In this document: in pieces, positions 30,590 through 42,724 of the stretch
Layout of the letters: every line of letters begins with the position of its first letter
Position numbering within the stretch: position 1 is the first letter of the stretch
Assembly (NCBI GenBank): GCA_963921195.1
Contig: OY992540.1
Coordinates: 16,809,136-16,873,135 of the forward strand
Reading direction: 5' to 3'
Length of the DNA: 64,000 nucleotides
Source: Pegoplata infirma
Lineage: Eukaryota; Arthropoda; Insecta; Diptera; Anthomyiidae
Notes under the pieces: model-generated
What the model saw: the letters and a program-made list of their open reading frames with translations, nothing else
Told to the model about the DNA's origin: nothing
Databases searched by the model: none
Position numbers and translations under genes: made by a program

Positions 30590-31980
30590 TTTTTTTTTTT
30601 TTTTTTTGTTTGACCAACACTCAGGGGATGTCCTCTATAAATGCAATGCATTGTGTTGGTGGAAGGAAAATAAGGTTTCTCTTAAATTTATGAATATCGA
30701 AAATAGCAGGAAATACTTTAGCTGGTAGTTTAGTCCACATACGAATTGTTCGGCCGAGAAAACGAATTTTCTCTGTAATGTGTAGTACGATCAACTGACC
30801 AGTCAATAACGAAAGGGTGTGCCCTATTCGATAAGCGAGTACTACTGGTAAATATACGTACTGCCGGAATAAGGTTGCTTATATTCGCGGAACAATTCCC
30901 ATGAAAGTATCGGTAGAAGAGAACTACACAACTCACATTTCGTCGATGTTCAAGCGAATCAATGGATGTAGAAACGCTGTCGTTCCCTATGAGCATTTTT
31001 GCTCTTTTCTCAACTCGATCAAGAAGATCCAGGGAAAATTTTGACGCACCAGCCCATACGTGGGAGTTGTATTCCATTTTAGGTCGTATATAAGTCGTGT
31101 AGATTCGAAGAAGATCGGATGGAGTGAATTTTTAGGAAGCCTAAACACTTGAATGCTTCTTTCGATACTTCAAAAACATGTTTATTTCAACGGACATCAC
31201 ACTGAATTTTCATACCCAGAACATCAAGAGCATCTGATTCTTCAATATCTACACTTCCAATATTTAAGGAAGGCAAAGATAAACATTCATGGCGTTTGTG
31301 TGTCAGCGTACAACATTGGGTCTTACGAGCATGAGTCGATGATCAAATGAGAATGAATGACAAATATTGCTATCATCCGCGAAAGAGTAAATGGGGTTAA
31401 AGGTAAGATCTAGAAAATCATTCAGAAATATCAAAAATAAAGATGGAGACGGAACGAAACCTTGCGGTACCCCTGCATTTAATATATAGTCTCTGGAGGA
31501 GAACCCATCTATTACAACGCGAATAGTACGTTTATTGAGGAAGCTCGATATAAATTTAGCGAAGTCATCTCCTACGCCAAAGGAGATAAGCTTTGACACA
31601 AGTGCGCTATGCCACACTCGATCGAATGCCTTAGAGATGTCCAAAGCGATAACCTTGCTTTCACCAAGGCGGTGTATAGAATGGCTCAATCTTTCGGAAA
31701 GAAAAGCTATCAGGTCTCCCGTTGAACGACTCTTTCGGAAGCCATATTGTCGGTCATTTAATAGACGATTCGATTCCAAGTAGTTCACCAGATGGAAATT
31801 TATCATGCTCTCCAGTACTTTGGAGAGTGTTGAACAGATAGCAATCGGACGGTAGTTATCCGGGTTCGTTGCCACGCCTTTCTTGGGAATTGGTTGAACA
31901 TTGGCAATCTTCCAGCAATTCGGAAAATTGCCTGAACGGTATGAGAGGTTAAAAAGATTGCGCAATGGAGGAGCTAGCGA
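30590..31980 (-). mobile_element. CR1/L2-like LINE, 5'-truncated, poly(A), with RT core
   Basis: Minus strand: poly(A) as a T run at 30590-30607, 3' UTR with GAGTGTTGGTCAAAC, then (reading 5' to 3') LAPPLRNLFNLSYRSGNFPN, NVQPIPKKG and NYRPIAICSTLSKVLE (motif 1), QYGFRKSRSTGDLIAFLSE (motif 2), VIALDISKAFDRVWH (motif A), AGVPQGFVPSPSLFLIFLND (motif B) and NPIYSFADDSNICHS (motif C). The frame runs to about 31303. A shifted frame then gives MEYNSHVWAGASKFSLDLLD, HRRNVSCVVLFYRYFHGNCS and RTIRMWTKLP-type sequence. Catalytic Asp residues are present, but the ORF is frameshifted and 5'-truncated. The insertion sits in LOA/R1-like sequence. Confidence 0.8.
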
Positions 31981-33155
31981 TGTGGACTTTGCTTCTTCTA
32001 TTAGCCTTTTTGAGCACCAATTTACTACTATGATACCATCCAGCGATTCTTGGATGAGTGAAGTTTCGGGATGGATCGAAGCAATAGAAACAAGTGGGTT
32101 CGGAGGAGCTTGTGTTGATCCTGGCTCCAAGATTGCCAGAGCATTGCAGTGTTTACCAGGCAGATATGCTGGCAACGTCGGAAATTCGATTTAATAGCAC
32201 ACTGCAATGGATGAGAAGCGACTGTGGGCATAGCGCAATCTTGAAAAACATAACAATACCACAAAATGTGAACTTTGCTCTCTCTAAGAGCATTTTTGAG
32301 CTCCACTTCACCACTATGTTACCATCCAGCGAGTGTTGGATGAGCGGACAGCAGCTGCACGAAGTAGTGCGTTCGGAGTCTAATCGATGAAGTTTGGGTT
32401 GAACTTGGGTCGGAGATTGCCAGATCATTGCAGTGTTTACCGGGTAGAGATGCTGGCAATAAAGGAAGTGACTGACTGGTTGAGTTGCAATGTCTTCTAT
32501 ACAATGCATTCCAACACTCAAGCCGCGGTCAAGTCCCTTGAGTCACTGTTTCTGAAAACAAGATCCACTCTTAACTGCAGCACGTCTTTAAATGAGGTGG
32601 CCATGCGGTTCAACATACGACTCATATTGGTCTTAAACGCTGAGTCATTCCAGGGAATAGCAAAGCCGATGAGCTTCCAAGACTATAAACTACCAAACGG
32701 AGTTCGAATGTGTTGCTTTACCTCTAGAAACGTGCAAGCAAAATCTACGGCTTTGTTCCGCGACGGAGACTTATCAGAGATGGGTACATAGATGGACGTG
32801 TGAGACTACACGACAGATTTGGCCTTTTCTTAGCCAGAAGCGTACAAGTGAGCTAGTATCGCTTCCAAGAGGAGAAATTTCGACGGTGGTTACCTCATAG
32901 GAAAGCACGCTGAGTGGTTAAATATTCAGTCAAATGACTTTTGCAGGAGTTGCATGGATGAGGAGGAGTTGGAAACTATCGAACACTTCATCTACCATTG
33001 CTCGACACTTTCTGTTCAGAGACCTGCTTCACTCGGATCTACGGAGCTGCTCTGTATTTCAGATATGTCGAATGTAAAATGTTCATATCTTTGGAGTTTT
33101 AAAAGGAGTTCAAATTAGTTTAACGGCAATTACCGTACTGTGGTTTCACAGCGGC
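31981..33155 (+). pseudogene. LOA/R1-like RNase H region with an internal 290-bp tandem duplication
   Basis: The block with FTTMIPSSDSWM and LPGRYAGN (31981-32180) is repeated at 32274-32460 (FTTMLPSSECWM, then RLPDHCSVYRVEMLAIKEVT, the Glu helix). Downstream come NTQAAVKSLESLFLKTRSTL (second Asp replaced, NTQ for DSQ), LILVLNAESFQGIA (degraded VPGHxxIxGN), RDGDLSEMG, then after frame changes FCRSCMDEEELETIEHFIYH and CSTLSVQRPASLG. Several disrupted motifs, so it is dead. Same subfamily as 39255-40200. Confidence 0.7.
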
Positions 33156-33530
33156 CTTTAGATTAGCTGGGCAGTGTGCTGCCGGATTTGGCGAAGGACT
33201 CTTTTTTACTTCCTAGTGCATCCTGATTTCCGACAATACACAGTCCATATTAGTTGGACTGTGTATTGTCGGATTTTGCAAAGGGATCGCATTCCGTTTT
33301 TACCGTGTTAGATTTAAGAGCTAAATTCAAAATTTGACAAAGATGTAATACCACTGCCATTATTACTTGCGCATCTTTATCAATTGCAAGTACCTCTAAC
33401 CCATATTAGTTGGAAAGTGAGCTATCGCATTTGGAGAAGGGATCGGTACATTTCCTAACGAAATTTGACGATTTTTCTGCTCTAGTTCCACACCGAACGA
33501 AATTCGGTCTAGTGTTCCCAAGAGCGTTAT
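33156..33530. repeat. Three diverged copies of a roughly 40-bp motif, with a perfect hairpin
   Basis: TTAGCTGGGCAGTGTGCTGC (33162), TTAGTTGGACTGTGTATTGT (33250) and TTAGTTGGAAAGTGAGCTAT (33408) are each followed by CGGATTT or CGCATTT and a GCxAAGGxxTC-like word. 33229-33246 (TCCGACAATACACAGTCC) pairs exactly with 33256-33273. An RNase H scrap (minus: EVLAIDKDAQ) lies near 33370-33400. Confidence 0.55.
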
Positions 33531-34560
33531 TCCCGTTATGCTCTTCATGTAGGTATCCACAGTAGAATGTTGGGTATCACTTCAAGACCAGCGTGGGGGC
33601 TGATTTTTGATTTTATATCACCTTTTGCAGATTGTGGAGACCACTTTCTGGAGATTAGTGAGAAGACTTTTTATCTACTGCTCTTCACCACAAGAGGGCG
33701 CCGTTGGTTTAATTATTGCACTATATTTCCAGTTGATGTTATACGACTTTTGACCCCACCTTCTTCCATAAGACCTCTTGCAGGTGTTAAAAGCACATAA
33801 GAACTTTTTCATCATGTATTTCTTTAGCAAGAAAGCTCGAGGCCGGTATGACATCTAGGTATTTCGTGACAAACGAGTTCGGTTATAGCGGAATTAACTA
33901 CTAAACCGTTTGTTTTTGAATACGATGAGAGTAACTTTTATGCTGATGATGAGTTCGGTAATAGTTGGCAAAAATTTATGTTTGATTAGGAGTACAATGT
34001 CATCAGCGTAGGTACCAAGATTGTTACCCCTTTTGTTGAGGGTTTCGAGGATCCTATTTATCACAACATTCTACGGAAAAGAAGATATTTGTCTCTCTGT
34101 AGAGTGGCATTTGCAACAACTTTCCTCGCTTCACAATAACCTGTTAATTGCTCTGCTTTTTAAAGGTTTCAATGATTAATTATACTTTGACATCATTGAA
34201 CTCACCTTGTATGTGTAAGAATGAAGCCAAAACATTGTCCTTTTTGTACAGAGTATCCCTAAGTAATCCAACAATATGAGACGTCTCCACCGACCTACCT
34301 TCAAGATAGGAGTGTTGGGCCACACTAAAGTTGTCTGATGTTAGGGAACTTTTCACATAGTCATTAGCCACTCCTTCCAACGTTTTCAATAAGAAATGAC
34401 GACATACTTAAAGGACCTTTACGGTAATGTGGTTTATCCATCTTGCTTTGGAGACCACACCTCCATTCCGATGTCAGGCAACCGATATCTTAAGGGAGTC
34501 CTGCAAGAGCGCGGGTAATTTCCATGCCCATGTTATCTAAATTTTTTTAGATTTTGAAAT
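33531..34560 (-). pseudogene. LOA/R1-like reverse transcriptase remnant
   Basis: The minus strand gives KTLEGVANDYVKSSLTSDNF and SYLEGRSVETSHIVGLLRDT (RT motifs 1-2), ASFLHIQGEFNDVK (motif A with the first Asp changed to His), then NNLGTYADDIVLLIKHKF (motif C, DD kept) near 34010, and thumb traces down to about 33740. Motif B is missing between them, so there is an internal deletion. Different subfamily from the 37801 copy (TYADDIVLL against AFADDIAIT). Confidence 0.7.
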
Positions 34561-34740
34561 TTTTTTTTTGTATAAAAAAAGTTTCGTAAGTGTTAGTGAA
34601 GCTTGTGTGAGTGTACGTGAGTGTGAGTTTTCTCAATTGTATTCACGTGGTTGTGAGTATAAAAAATATGCTTGTGAGTGAGTGTCCGTGATTGGAAAGT
34701 TACTGTGAGTCCAAAGTCCTTACGCGCCCATCTCTAGTTA
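34561..34740. repeat. GTGAGT/CACGTG-rich low-complexity block
   Basis: Repeated GTGAGTG words with one CACGTG, ending in CGCGCCCATCTCTAGTT. The reverse of its edge (AACTAGAGATGGGCGCG) shares AACTAGAGATG with the CACGTGA-rich blocks at 2206 and 63313. Confidence 0.5.
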
Positions 34741-35644
34741 AAACCTTTGTAATTCATCCATTGTGATTCGTGGAATTGCGATTGTGATTCATGGAATTTC
34801 GATTTTTTTTTGTAATTTGTAGAACAGTGCTACGGATTATAAGGTCAGACATTGAGAAATCTCTCCTATCCAGTAACTTTTCTTTCTTTTGAGTGTACAA
34901 AAAGCCACATTACTTAACAGGACCTCACAAAATCGTCATTGTTGTGTTTTCATTTTAGCGGTTGATCACATCATTGTAGTGATTTGGTAACAACGTGTGT
35001 CTGAAGTAGAAATTTCACGCCTGGCAGCAAATTTGCAATGTTAAATTGATTTTATGATTTTAATCGTTGTTTTAAGTCAAATATCATATGTTGGTAGGTA
35101 CTCCTCATATTCCCATATTAATTGTATGATGTGTAGTGGCGGGGCTGTTCATGACGAAGATCATCTGTAATTCTGGAGTATATTTGTAGTTTTTTGCGTA
35201 TGCCTTTAGGTTAAAATTTTATGTTATATTTGTTCTGTTAAATCGTTGGTTTAAAATTTTGTACAACATGATTTTTGCATGTACAAACATATGTAATTAA
35301 AATGCAATCTGTATTATTTAAACAAAGTGGAAGAAAAGAACTAAAATTAGAAAAAGGATTTTTAAAAAGTAAACAATTGATAGTTGGTAGATTTGGGTCA
35401 GGGGAAAAGGAATTAGTTTTTTAAGGAATTTATTACTTAGAGAATTAAATAAAATTTTTATTGGTGAATTTTTTTTTGTTGTCATCAAACTACTCGTACT
35501 ATCAAAGTTTAAACAAAAACTTTTTAAAGATATTCAAAGACAAGAACACTTGTTAAGGGGGGTTGTAACTAAAAAAGCCTTAATGTTAACAATTTTTAAA
35601 CAACTATCGGTATATTTTTAAAATTTCATAACACATATCATCAA
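34741..35644. other. AT-rich intergenic, no gene seen
   Basis: No coding or repeat feature that can be delimited. Confidence 0.5.
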
Positions 35645-36030
35645 GAATTGCCAGGGTTGTCACTCAATTGTGTGATGCTTTTCTTTTAAAGGACAACATC
35701 AGCTGCATTTGTACCGCACGAACTACTGAACCGATTTTGAAGAAATTTCTTTTGATTTGTGGATGCTTAAATTCTCTGGGACTTATCGTGCCCATTTTTT
35801 GGCATTTTGAACTAATTATTTTTTTTTTAATTTTTTAAGTTTACATTTGTATAACTTCAATAAAAATCAATATTTTTTAAAAAACGGTCACGGTATGTTT
35901 TAGAGAATTTCATAATCTACAACTCAAAAAAATTTCATCAAAATCGGTTGTGCAGTTGTTACTGTACATCTGCAGCCGATTTTGTCTTTAAAAAAATCAT
36001 CCCACAATTGAGTGGTAACCCTGGCAATTC
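35645..36030. mobile_element. 386-bp MITE, GAATTGCCAGGGTT TIRs
   Basis: Left GAATTGCCAGGGTTGTCACT and right (reverse complement) GAATTGCCAGGGTTACCACT. Pairing continues through CAATTGTGxGATG and an AAAGxACAA/ATCxGCTGCA block for about 60 bp. Interior words resemble the GTTCAAAAG/ATCGGTT vocabulary of the DINE-like repeats, but no conserved block is shared. TSD not resolved. Confidence 0.65.
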
Positions 36031-36898
36031 TAGTCAAGTTTTTTCTATTAAAAAATTTAAAAAATATTACGATAGTTTATCTTTCAAATAAAAAATTACA
36101 GAATTAAAAAATATTACGTATTTATTTTTTTATAGCTGTTTAAAAATTGTAATCGTTAAGGCTGTTTTTTTTTAATACGATCCCACCTTAAGGTCATATT
36201 TTTTTTTGCCCAGTAGCTTTTGTTTAACCAAAACCTAATTAAATCATTATTTTTTTTTTTTGCTTTAACAAACACTTTTTGTTTATTTCATATCCTTTTA
36301 AAAAATCTTTAAACCCAAAAAAAAAAATCGTTACGACTTTATTTGACTTGCAACATGACTGCAGAACAAAAAAAAAAATCAAAATCATTATCAATGTTAA
36401 CAGATCTACTTTAAAAGGACGACTTTTTTGAGACTTTCCTTTAATTGGCTGGCATATAATACAAAAAATAAACTAAAACAATTAAATTAAACTTTATAAC
36501 GAGAAAAAAAGTCAAAAAACTGCAACCGCGTTTAAGATTGTGATCAATACAGCAGCTGTGACATAAAAATTACTTGGAGTTCATGTCCAACTTAGCACAC
36601 AAAATTGAAAAAAAAAAAAAATAACAAACAAGAGGTGGGGCAAACAAATTCATTAAGACAATAAACCAAAAATAAGCATGAACTTTTGGTTAAAAAAAAA
36701 GAAAAATTAATTAAGTGATCAGGTTCAAAAACTAACAACATAAAAATGAGAGATCATTGTAAGATAACTTAAGGAACATTGAACTTTTAATTTAAAAAAT
36801 TCAATTAATTGCATGAAAATACAGTTTTGTATACTGAATCCTTATAAGAATGGAATTATATTCAGAATTTTCCTTTCGGATGATTTTTGATAATATAA
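36031..36898. other. AT-rich intergenic, no gene seen
   Basis: Poly(A)/poly(T)-rich spacer between two MITEs. Confidence 0.5.
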
Positions 36899-37514
36899 CA
36901 CCGTCCGACAGCCAATATTTAACATGAACCGGATGATATACATCTGAAAGTAGAGATAAAATGGAGTAAAACTGCATTTACAGTTTCCATTTCGTGATCC
37001 TGTTTCCTCTAAAAAGGACTTCAAATTTGTTGTAATATATTTCTGAAATATTTGTACTGTCTTAGGATGCCAATGGTGATGGAAAATGAAAGTGGAGGAT
37101 CACCACAATTTTATATTGTGTCATTTCAGGATAAGAGAATGTGAATTAAGTCATTTGAAAACTTTATCAAAATATCTTGTTGAAAATGTGGAATGATATT
37201 GTAGGATACAGTTTTGAAAAGACCTAACTTACCTCCTCTTTCCTGATATATAAAAATAATAAAATACGAAAATTAGGGGAGATCCTCTTCTTTCATTTGC
37301 TATCAATACTGACATCCTAGGATAAGTACGAATATAAAAAAAAAAATATATAAAATTTAATCCTCTAAATCTTTGAAGCGCTTTAAAATGGCAACAGGAT
37401 CACGAAATGAAAAACTGTAAATGCAGTTTTACTTCATTTAGTCTCCAGTTTAAAACGTTTATTATCCAGTTCGTGTTTAATGACTTTTTTTCATTTTTTT
37501 TTTGTCGGACAGTG
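36899..37514. mobile_element. 616-bp TIR element, CAC(C/T)GTCCGACA ends, copy 1
   Basis: CACCGTCCGACA (36899) and TGTCGGACAGTG (to 37514) are inverted. Sub-terminal arms both contain TAAAACTGCATTTACAGTTT and CATTTCGTGATCCTG. Deeper words also pair (GGAGGATCACC with GGGGAGATCCTC, and AGGATGCCAATG with GACATCCTAGG). There is no ORF of note. A second copy lies at 50949-51573. TSD not evident, superfamily unknown. Confidence 0.65.
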
Positions 37515-37800
37515 ATCAACCAAGCTGGGTCAATGTCAATGCAAACAATGCTCAGTCTGCACTCTTCATTGTTTACAAGTAAATTCGGCCAACCTCGAGT
37601 AAGATTTTAAAATTACGAACACTAAAATTAGGGTCATCTGATAATATTCACTTTATGAGTCGATTAAACTATATCTAGGCTTGCGATTAGTGGTTCAATT
37701 GAGTGAGCAACCATAGAAGACATAGTTCATTGGTTCGTCAAGTTCAGTTTCGTTCAGCAGTGGTAAACGATGAATAATGTAGATCATATCTGTAATATAT

Positions 37801-40200
37801 CTATCACACAGCTCCGAAGGATTTCAGACCAATTTGTCTGTCTTTTTTTTAGGTACAATGGAACGAATGATAGACTCATATTCGGCTATTGACATGTATT
37901 CAAAACAAATGTCAACAAAATTCACAACTAAGAGCATAAAAATGCAACAACAAGCTGGTTGATATCGCTTTGTTTGAGAAATACACCAACACATGCTTGT
38001 TTATTTTCATATACCAATGCATTCATATTCTCTCTTTCTGCCGACCACTGGCGTAGAGTGATTGAACCGAGGTTGCTTTCGACAAAGCAACATGCATGCA
38101 GCATGGGTAGATCAACGTAAACAACTCTTCATGAGCTCGTTGGTACCATCGAGAGATCAATTTCGGTAAAGGAGTACACCATGGTGGCCTTTCTTGATAT
38201 AGAGGGGTCTTTTAATAATTTCATCCCAGACTCGATAATTGTGGCATTGTCTGGTCTGGAAGTGAAGAGTGGGATCGTTTTAATGGTGGAAAATCTACGT
38301 GCCAATAGACGTATAACTGAATTGGGAGCGTCTATCATATCTCGATTTGTCAATAGAGGCACACCACAGGGAGGTGTTCTTTAGCCGCTTCTTTAGAATC
38401 TGGCACTGAATTCAATGCTGGAAGCACGTGGTTGTCATGTCGTCGCATTCGCTGACGATATCGCGATAACGGTAAAGGGAAAGCATCCGCTAACATTGAG
38501 GCACATTCTTCAGGGTTCTCTGAACGATCTGTCTAAATTTGCATGAGGCTATGGTCTAGAAGTTAATTTAAGTAAAACCGAGCTTGTTTTGTTTGCAAGG
38601 ATATATAAGATTCCTGCTTTTGATCCTATTTCTCTGCACTTCACTGAAATCACCTTCTTAGATGGAGCCAAGTATCTTGGAAGTTGAATTTCAGGCGTAA
38701 TATTAAGGAACGGGTGAGAAAATCAACAGTTACTTTATATTCCTGTAAAAGGGCTATTGGAAAACGATGGGGTTTTATCACTAAAGTCGTTCCTTGGATC
38801 TATACAGAAGTGGTGCGTCGATGTGCATGACTGGTGCTCTATGTACTACACCCACGGCTACATTAGTAATCCTCCTTCACCTGATACCATTCGACATATT
38901 GGGTAGGCAGTATGCGGCTACGTCGGCAAGTCGTCTTAATAGCCCACTGCAGCGATTGTGGCCATAGCGCGATCTTGAAGAAGATAACAATACCACAAAA
39001 TGTGGACTGTGTTCCATAGGGGTGAAACGAACAAGTTTCGCATATGTGTATGTATTAGTGACGGCACGCGCGTGTAACTTTTGACGTTTCATATAAAACG
39101 TAAACAAACAACGAAAATACAGATGCAAAAGCTCACACGTACAGGCACACATATTCTAGGCAGAGAAGTAAATTTAGTAGTATTTTGTATGCGTCCATAT
39201 TGAAAGTACCAAAATAAGCACTCGTGTTGCATGTCTATATGGTCTGTGCTGTGTTCCCTCTGTGAGTTGTTTTGAGCGCCACTTTACCCCTAGATACCAT
39301 CCATGGAATCTTGGATGAGGGAAATTCCGGGTAGTGGCACTACCATTAGCTTGGATTGAGCCTGGCTCAAAGATTGTCAGATCGTTGCAGTGTTTACCAG
39401 GCAGAGATTCTGGCAATAAAAGACGTGGCTGACTGGTTAAGTTGCAATGTCTTGTCTTCAACCGCAGTCAACACCTATTCTGACAGTCAATCCGCGGTAA
39501 AGTCTCTGGAGTCCATGTTTTTGAAAACAAGATATGCCCTTTACTCCCGCACATCTTTAAATTATTTGGTCAAGCAGTTTGACATATGACTCATGTGGCT
39601 TTCAGGGCACAGAAACATTCCAGGGAATTGCAAACGGGAGGTTCTTGCAAGACTGGGAACTACCTTACAGGTTTCAATGGAATTGGAATGTGTTGGTTGG
39701 CCTCTACAAAATTGCAAGCAAATTATACGGCTTTTTCTCGCGACGGAGACTAACAAGATATGGGTAAATGGATAAACGTGTGAGACTACACGACATATTT
39801 GGCATTCTCTTTAACAAAAGCGAGTGAGCTGATATCGCTTCCAAGAGGAGAGATTTCGACGATGGTTGATGTTGTTACTGCCCTATAGGAAAGCACGCTA
39901 AGCGGTTAAATGTGCCGTCAAATGAGTTTTGCCTGAGTTATGTATGTGAATGAGGACGAGTTGGAAAGTATTGAACACTTAATCCGACACTGCTCGGCAT
40001 TTTCTGGTCATAAACTTCCTTGACTGGGTTTTAGGAAGCTACACGATCTTTCTGGTCTATCGAATGTTAAAACTCAACATCTTAGCCTAATTTACCATAT
40101 TACCATTCCTTGGTATTTCAACGGACTTCAGAGTCTCTATGTGTGATGATGTAAAGCTTTGGAGCCACTAACAACGTAACCTTAACCTAACCTGTCCCCA
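37801..40200 (+). pseudogene. LOA/R1-like non-LTR retrotransposon, most complete RT to RNase H copy
   Basis: Order on the plus strand: APKDFRPICL (motif 0), GTMERMIDSYS, MVAFLDIEGSFNNFIPDSII (motif A, 38181), FVNRGTPQGGVL (motif B, 38348-38383, followed by a stop), CHVVAFADDIAITVKG (motif C, 38430-38480), YGLEVNLSKTELVLFARIYK (motif D), FLDGAKYLG, then after a frameshift FRRNIKERVRK and AIGKRWGFITKVVPW (thumb). RNase H: RLSDRCSVYQAEILAIKD (39362), NTYSDSQSAVKSLESMFLKT (second Asp), then a degraded HRNIPGN block. Ends in AACCTTAACCTAACC (40178-40192). It carries stops, frameshifts and a 233-bp insertion, and lacks an endonuclease. Confidence 0.8.
39016..39248. mobile_element. 233-bp insertion with exact 9-bp TSD and no obvious TIR
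   Basis: CTGTGTTCC stands at 39007-39015 and 39249-39257. The LINE paralogues at 31981 and 32274 read straight through this point, so it is a real insertion. The inserted sequence contains small dyads (GAAACGAACAAGTTTC, ACGTTTCATATAAAACGT) but its outer ends (ATAGGGGTGAAACG and ATATGGTCTGTG) are not inverted repeats. Type unknown. Confidence 0.65.
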
Positions 40201-40399
40201 AGAAATTCACTAACAATTGCTAATATACATATACCGGCTCCACATGTTACACATTCAGCATCACTTCCAAACCTGGTTAAGAGTGACGATTAAATGACAA
40301 CGGTGATACTTATGCATGCCAGTGATTGTGCCTTCAGAAGAGTGTATTCATATGACTTTTCATCCTCTGCTTAGAACCAATCTTAAGATCGAGAAATGA

Positions 40400-40780
40400 C
40401 TCTAAGAGTATATATTTCCTTGACGAACAGGAAATGGAGAGAGTTAAAAACAATCACAATTACTGGATGAACTCCCTTGATCGGATCGTTGATTCCAGTT
40501 GTAGAAGATGTGATGAACCGAATACGGGTGAAACAGTTTAATATATCCTTTGCGAAAGCCCCGCATTAGCCAGGCATCACTACCTAATGTTAGGCAAAGC
40601 AGAACTCGAGAATCTGAAGGAAATCGCAGTTATGGATCTGTCACCTAAACTGCTTGCTACATGAACTAATGCGTTTTATCCTCGTCGCTTAAGGAACATG
40701 TGGAATAACTATGGATCAGTCGATCTATGGTAGGAGTTCAGCATTTTTAGCTCCACCACAACTAAGCAAGACCCCATCTT
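40400..40780 (+). pseudogene. LOA/R1-like C-terminal tail and 3' UTR
   Basis: SSCRRCDEPNTGETV (40496-40540), then ESPALARHHYLMLGKAELEN and LKEIAVMDLSPKLLAT. The Cys of the usual CQCPAL is changed to Ser. The 3' UTR matches 19068-19190 (ATGCGTTTTATCCTCGTCGC). It gives the empty-site reference for the nested element at 18610. Confidence 0.7.
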
Positions 40781-42355
40781 ATTCAAACGTTTTCTTGCTA
40801 GTCTAGTTCCCATAAAAACCACACTTCCGTAAACTACTTTATAGAGATCTCCTCGGTGAGGATAACCCTTAACCGTAAACCTAGTGTAATCCCACTTTGT
40901 GGTGAATTCAAAAAAAAAAAGAATTTCACCATCATCATTTATAATCAAAAATTATTTTAACCCCATCCTTTGAAATGCCACCAGGAATTATTCCTGGCAA
41001 TCGTATTTTGAAATACAAATAATATCAATATGATCCTTTACATTGTATTACACATATGAAAACTATCTTAACACCTGTCAAATATAACCTTTTCTTGAGT
41101 CATAAATCATTTTCATTAAAAAAACTGACTTGAAAATAAAAGTTGTACATTCGTTTAAACTCACAATGACAACCATTAATTGATAAAAATCTTTAATGAA
41201 TTTACGTTAAATATTATTTTTGTTTTATTTTTTAAAAACAAAATTATAAAATTTTTGAATATTTCAAGAGAAATACAGAGAAACCCAACAGAAATCTAAA
41301 GCAGGTGATTTTAATGGTGTGTTAAAAATGTTCATATCAATTTAATAATATGCTTCATACTTCGTTCAAAAAATATTCCACCATCCAACCATTCATCCAT
41401 TTAAACATCCCCATGACATAACCTCAACTTCAAAAAAAAAATTCAAAAATATCACTCGTATTTTGTTGATAAGCAGTAAAGTTGTTTAAAACGGAAAACC
41501 TACAGTGAAACCGTCTAATTAACAACCATTAAATTGATAAGACCTCACAAACCAACAAAATTCCTTGTCTTACTTCTCCACTTGATGGTGACCATAATGG
41601 CTAAATATACAGACCATTATTGTATGTAGCCACCATATCTTGGAAATATGTAAGTCGTCCTTATAGGATGTCGTTTATTTGTTTAAGAACAATATTTATA
41701 TTGTTTGTTCCTTTGTTGATTACATGGCGAGTAGATTTTAGTTTCTTTGTTGGTTTTTTGTTCCACCAGGAACATGCTGTTCTTCTGTTCCTGTGTTACT
41801 TTTTTTTTTGTTGTTCCTTTCATTTAAAAAGCCCTGCTGCTTTTGCATGTTATTAAACCATTCCACTACCAAAAGTTGCTTGGATACTTAGATGGTGGAT
41901 TGAACGTAGTAAGAGTGTATGTATGAATGTCTTGCATAAATTAATTAAAACCTTAATGGACATGGTATCAGTTGAAATTTTTTATTTTGTTAAAATAATT
42001 CCACGCAATATATTTTTTTTATATTAATCAGTATAAGTTAACGCAATTTGTTAATGTTTTTTTTGGAAAATGTATCATGGTTAATGCATGGTTATTTAGA
42101 GAGAGTGGGGTTTTAGGAATGGAATTACTTATTTTGTGAAATTATCACTACTTTAAAGAAAACTTCTCACTTCACTTCTTGAAATTTGATAATATCTATG
42201 GCGTTCAGGAAAAGATAATAAAATGAAAAAGAAACTGTTTCAATTGCTCGAATTTCCCAGTTACTTTAACAAATTTAGGAAAGTCATACAAGGGAATGAA
42301 TGTCGTGGATAATGAATGTCTGCATTATAGATGTTTATCACTTCCATCCAATATG
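40781..42355. other. AT-rich intergenic, no gene seen
   Basis: No domain, repeat pair or RNA gene recognised. Phe/Leu-rich frame 41620-41856 is a by-product of T-rich sequence. Confidence 0.5.
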
Positions 42356-42480
42356 TTTTTCTTTTTTGATTTTGAGCCAACACTCAGAGGATGACCGCTG
42401 CTAGAGCAATGCATTGTGTTGGTATTAGGAATTATGAGGAAAAGAAAAGATGGAGTATTGTTTGTGGACATTTAATTTGA
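42356..42480 (-). pseudogene. CR1/L2-like LINE, 3' terminal stub
   Basis: On the minus strand AAATGTCCACAAACAATACT, then CCAACACAATGCATTG and CTCTGAGTGTTGGCTC match the 3' UTRs at 12100-12215 and 30608-30690. Only the last 125 bp inserted. The A tail is represented by a T-rich stretch at 42356-42366. Confidence 0.65.
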
Positions 42481-42487
42481 GTTTCTA

Positions 42488-42724
42488 CACTCAAAATAAT
42501 AACTCTGTTAAATTACAGAAAAACTCTGCTAATTTAAAAGAGTACACCATACTTTTCCAGCTAACAACATTTCTTGGTAATTTTACTAAAAAACTCTGTA
42601 AAATGATTTTAACAGAAAAAAACTGTTAATTTACAGAGTTTATAGTAAAATATTGGTTAAATATGAAAGCTTTTTTACAGAGAAAACTTTGTAATTTTAC
42701 TATACAACTCTGTAAAATGATTTG
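42488..42724. mobile_element. Partial CACTCAAAA-type MITE
   Basis: TA followed by CACTCAAAATAATAACTC at 42488. The interior repeats AACTCTGTAAAATGATTT twice. The right TIR is absent where DINE-like copy C begins, so the end was lost or overwritten. Confidence 0.5.
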
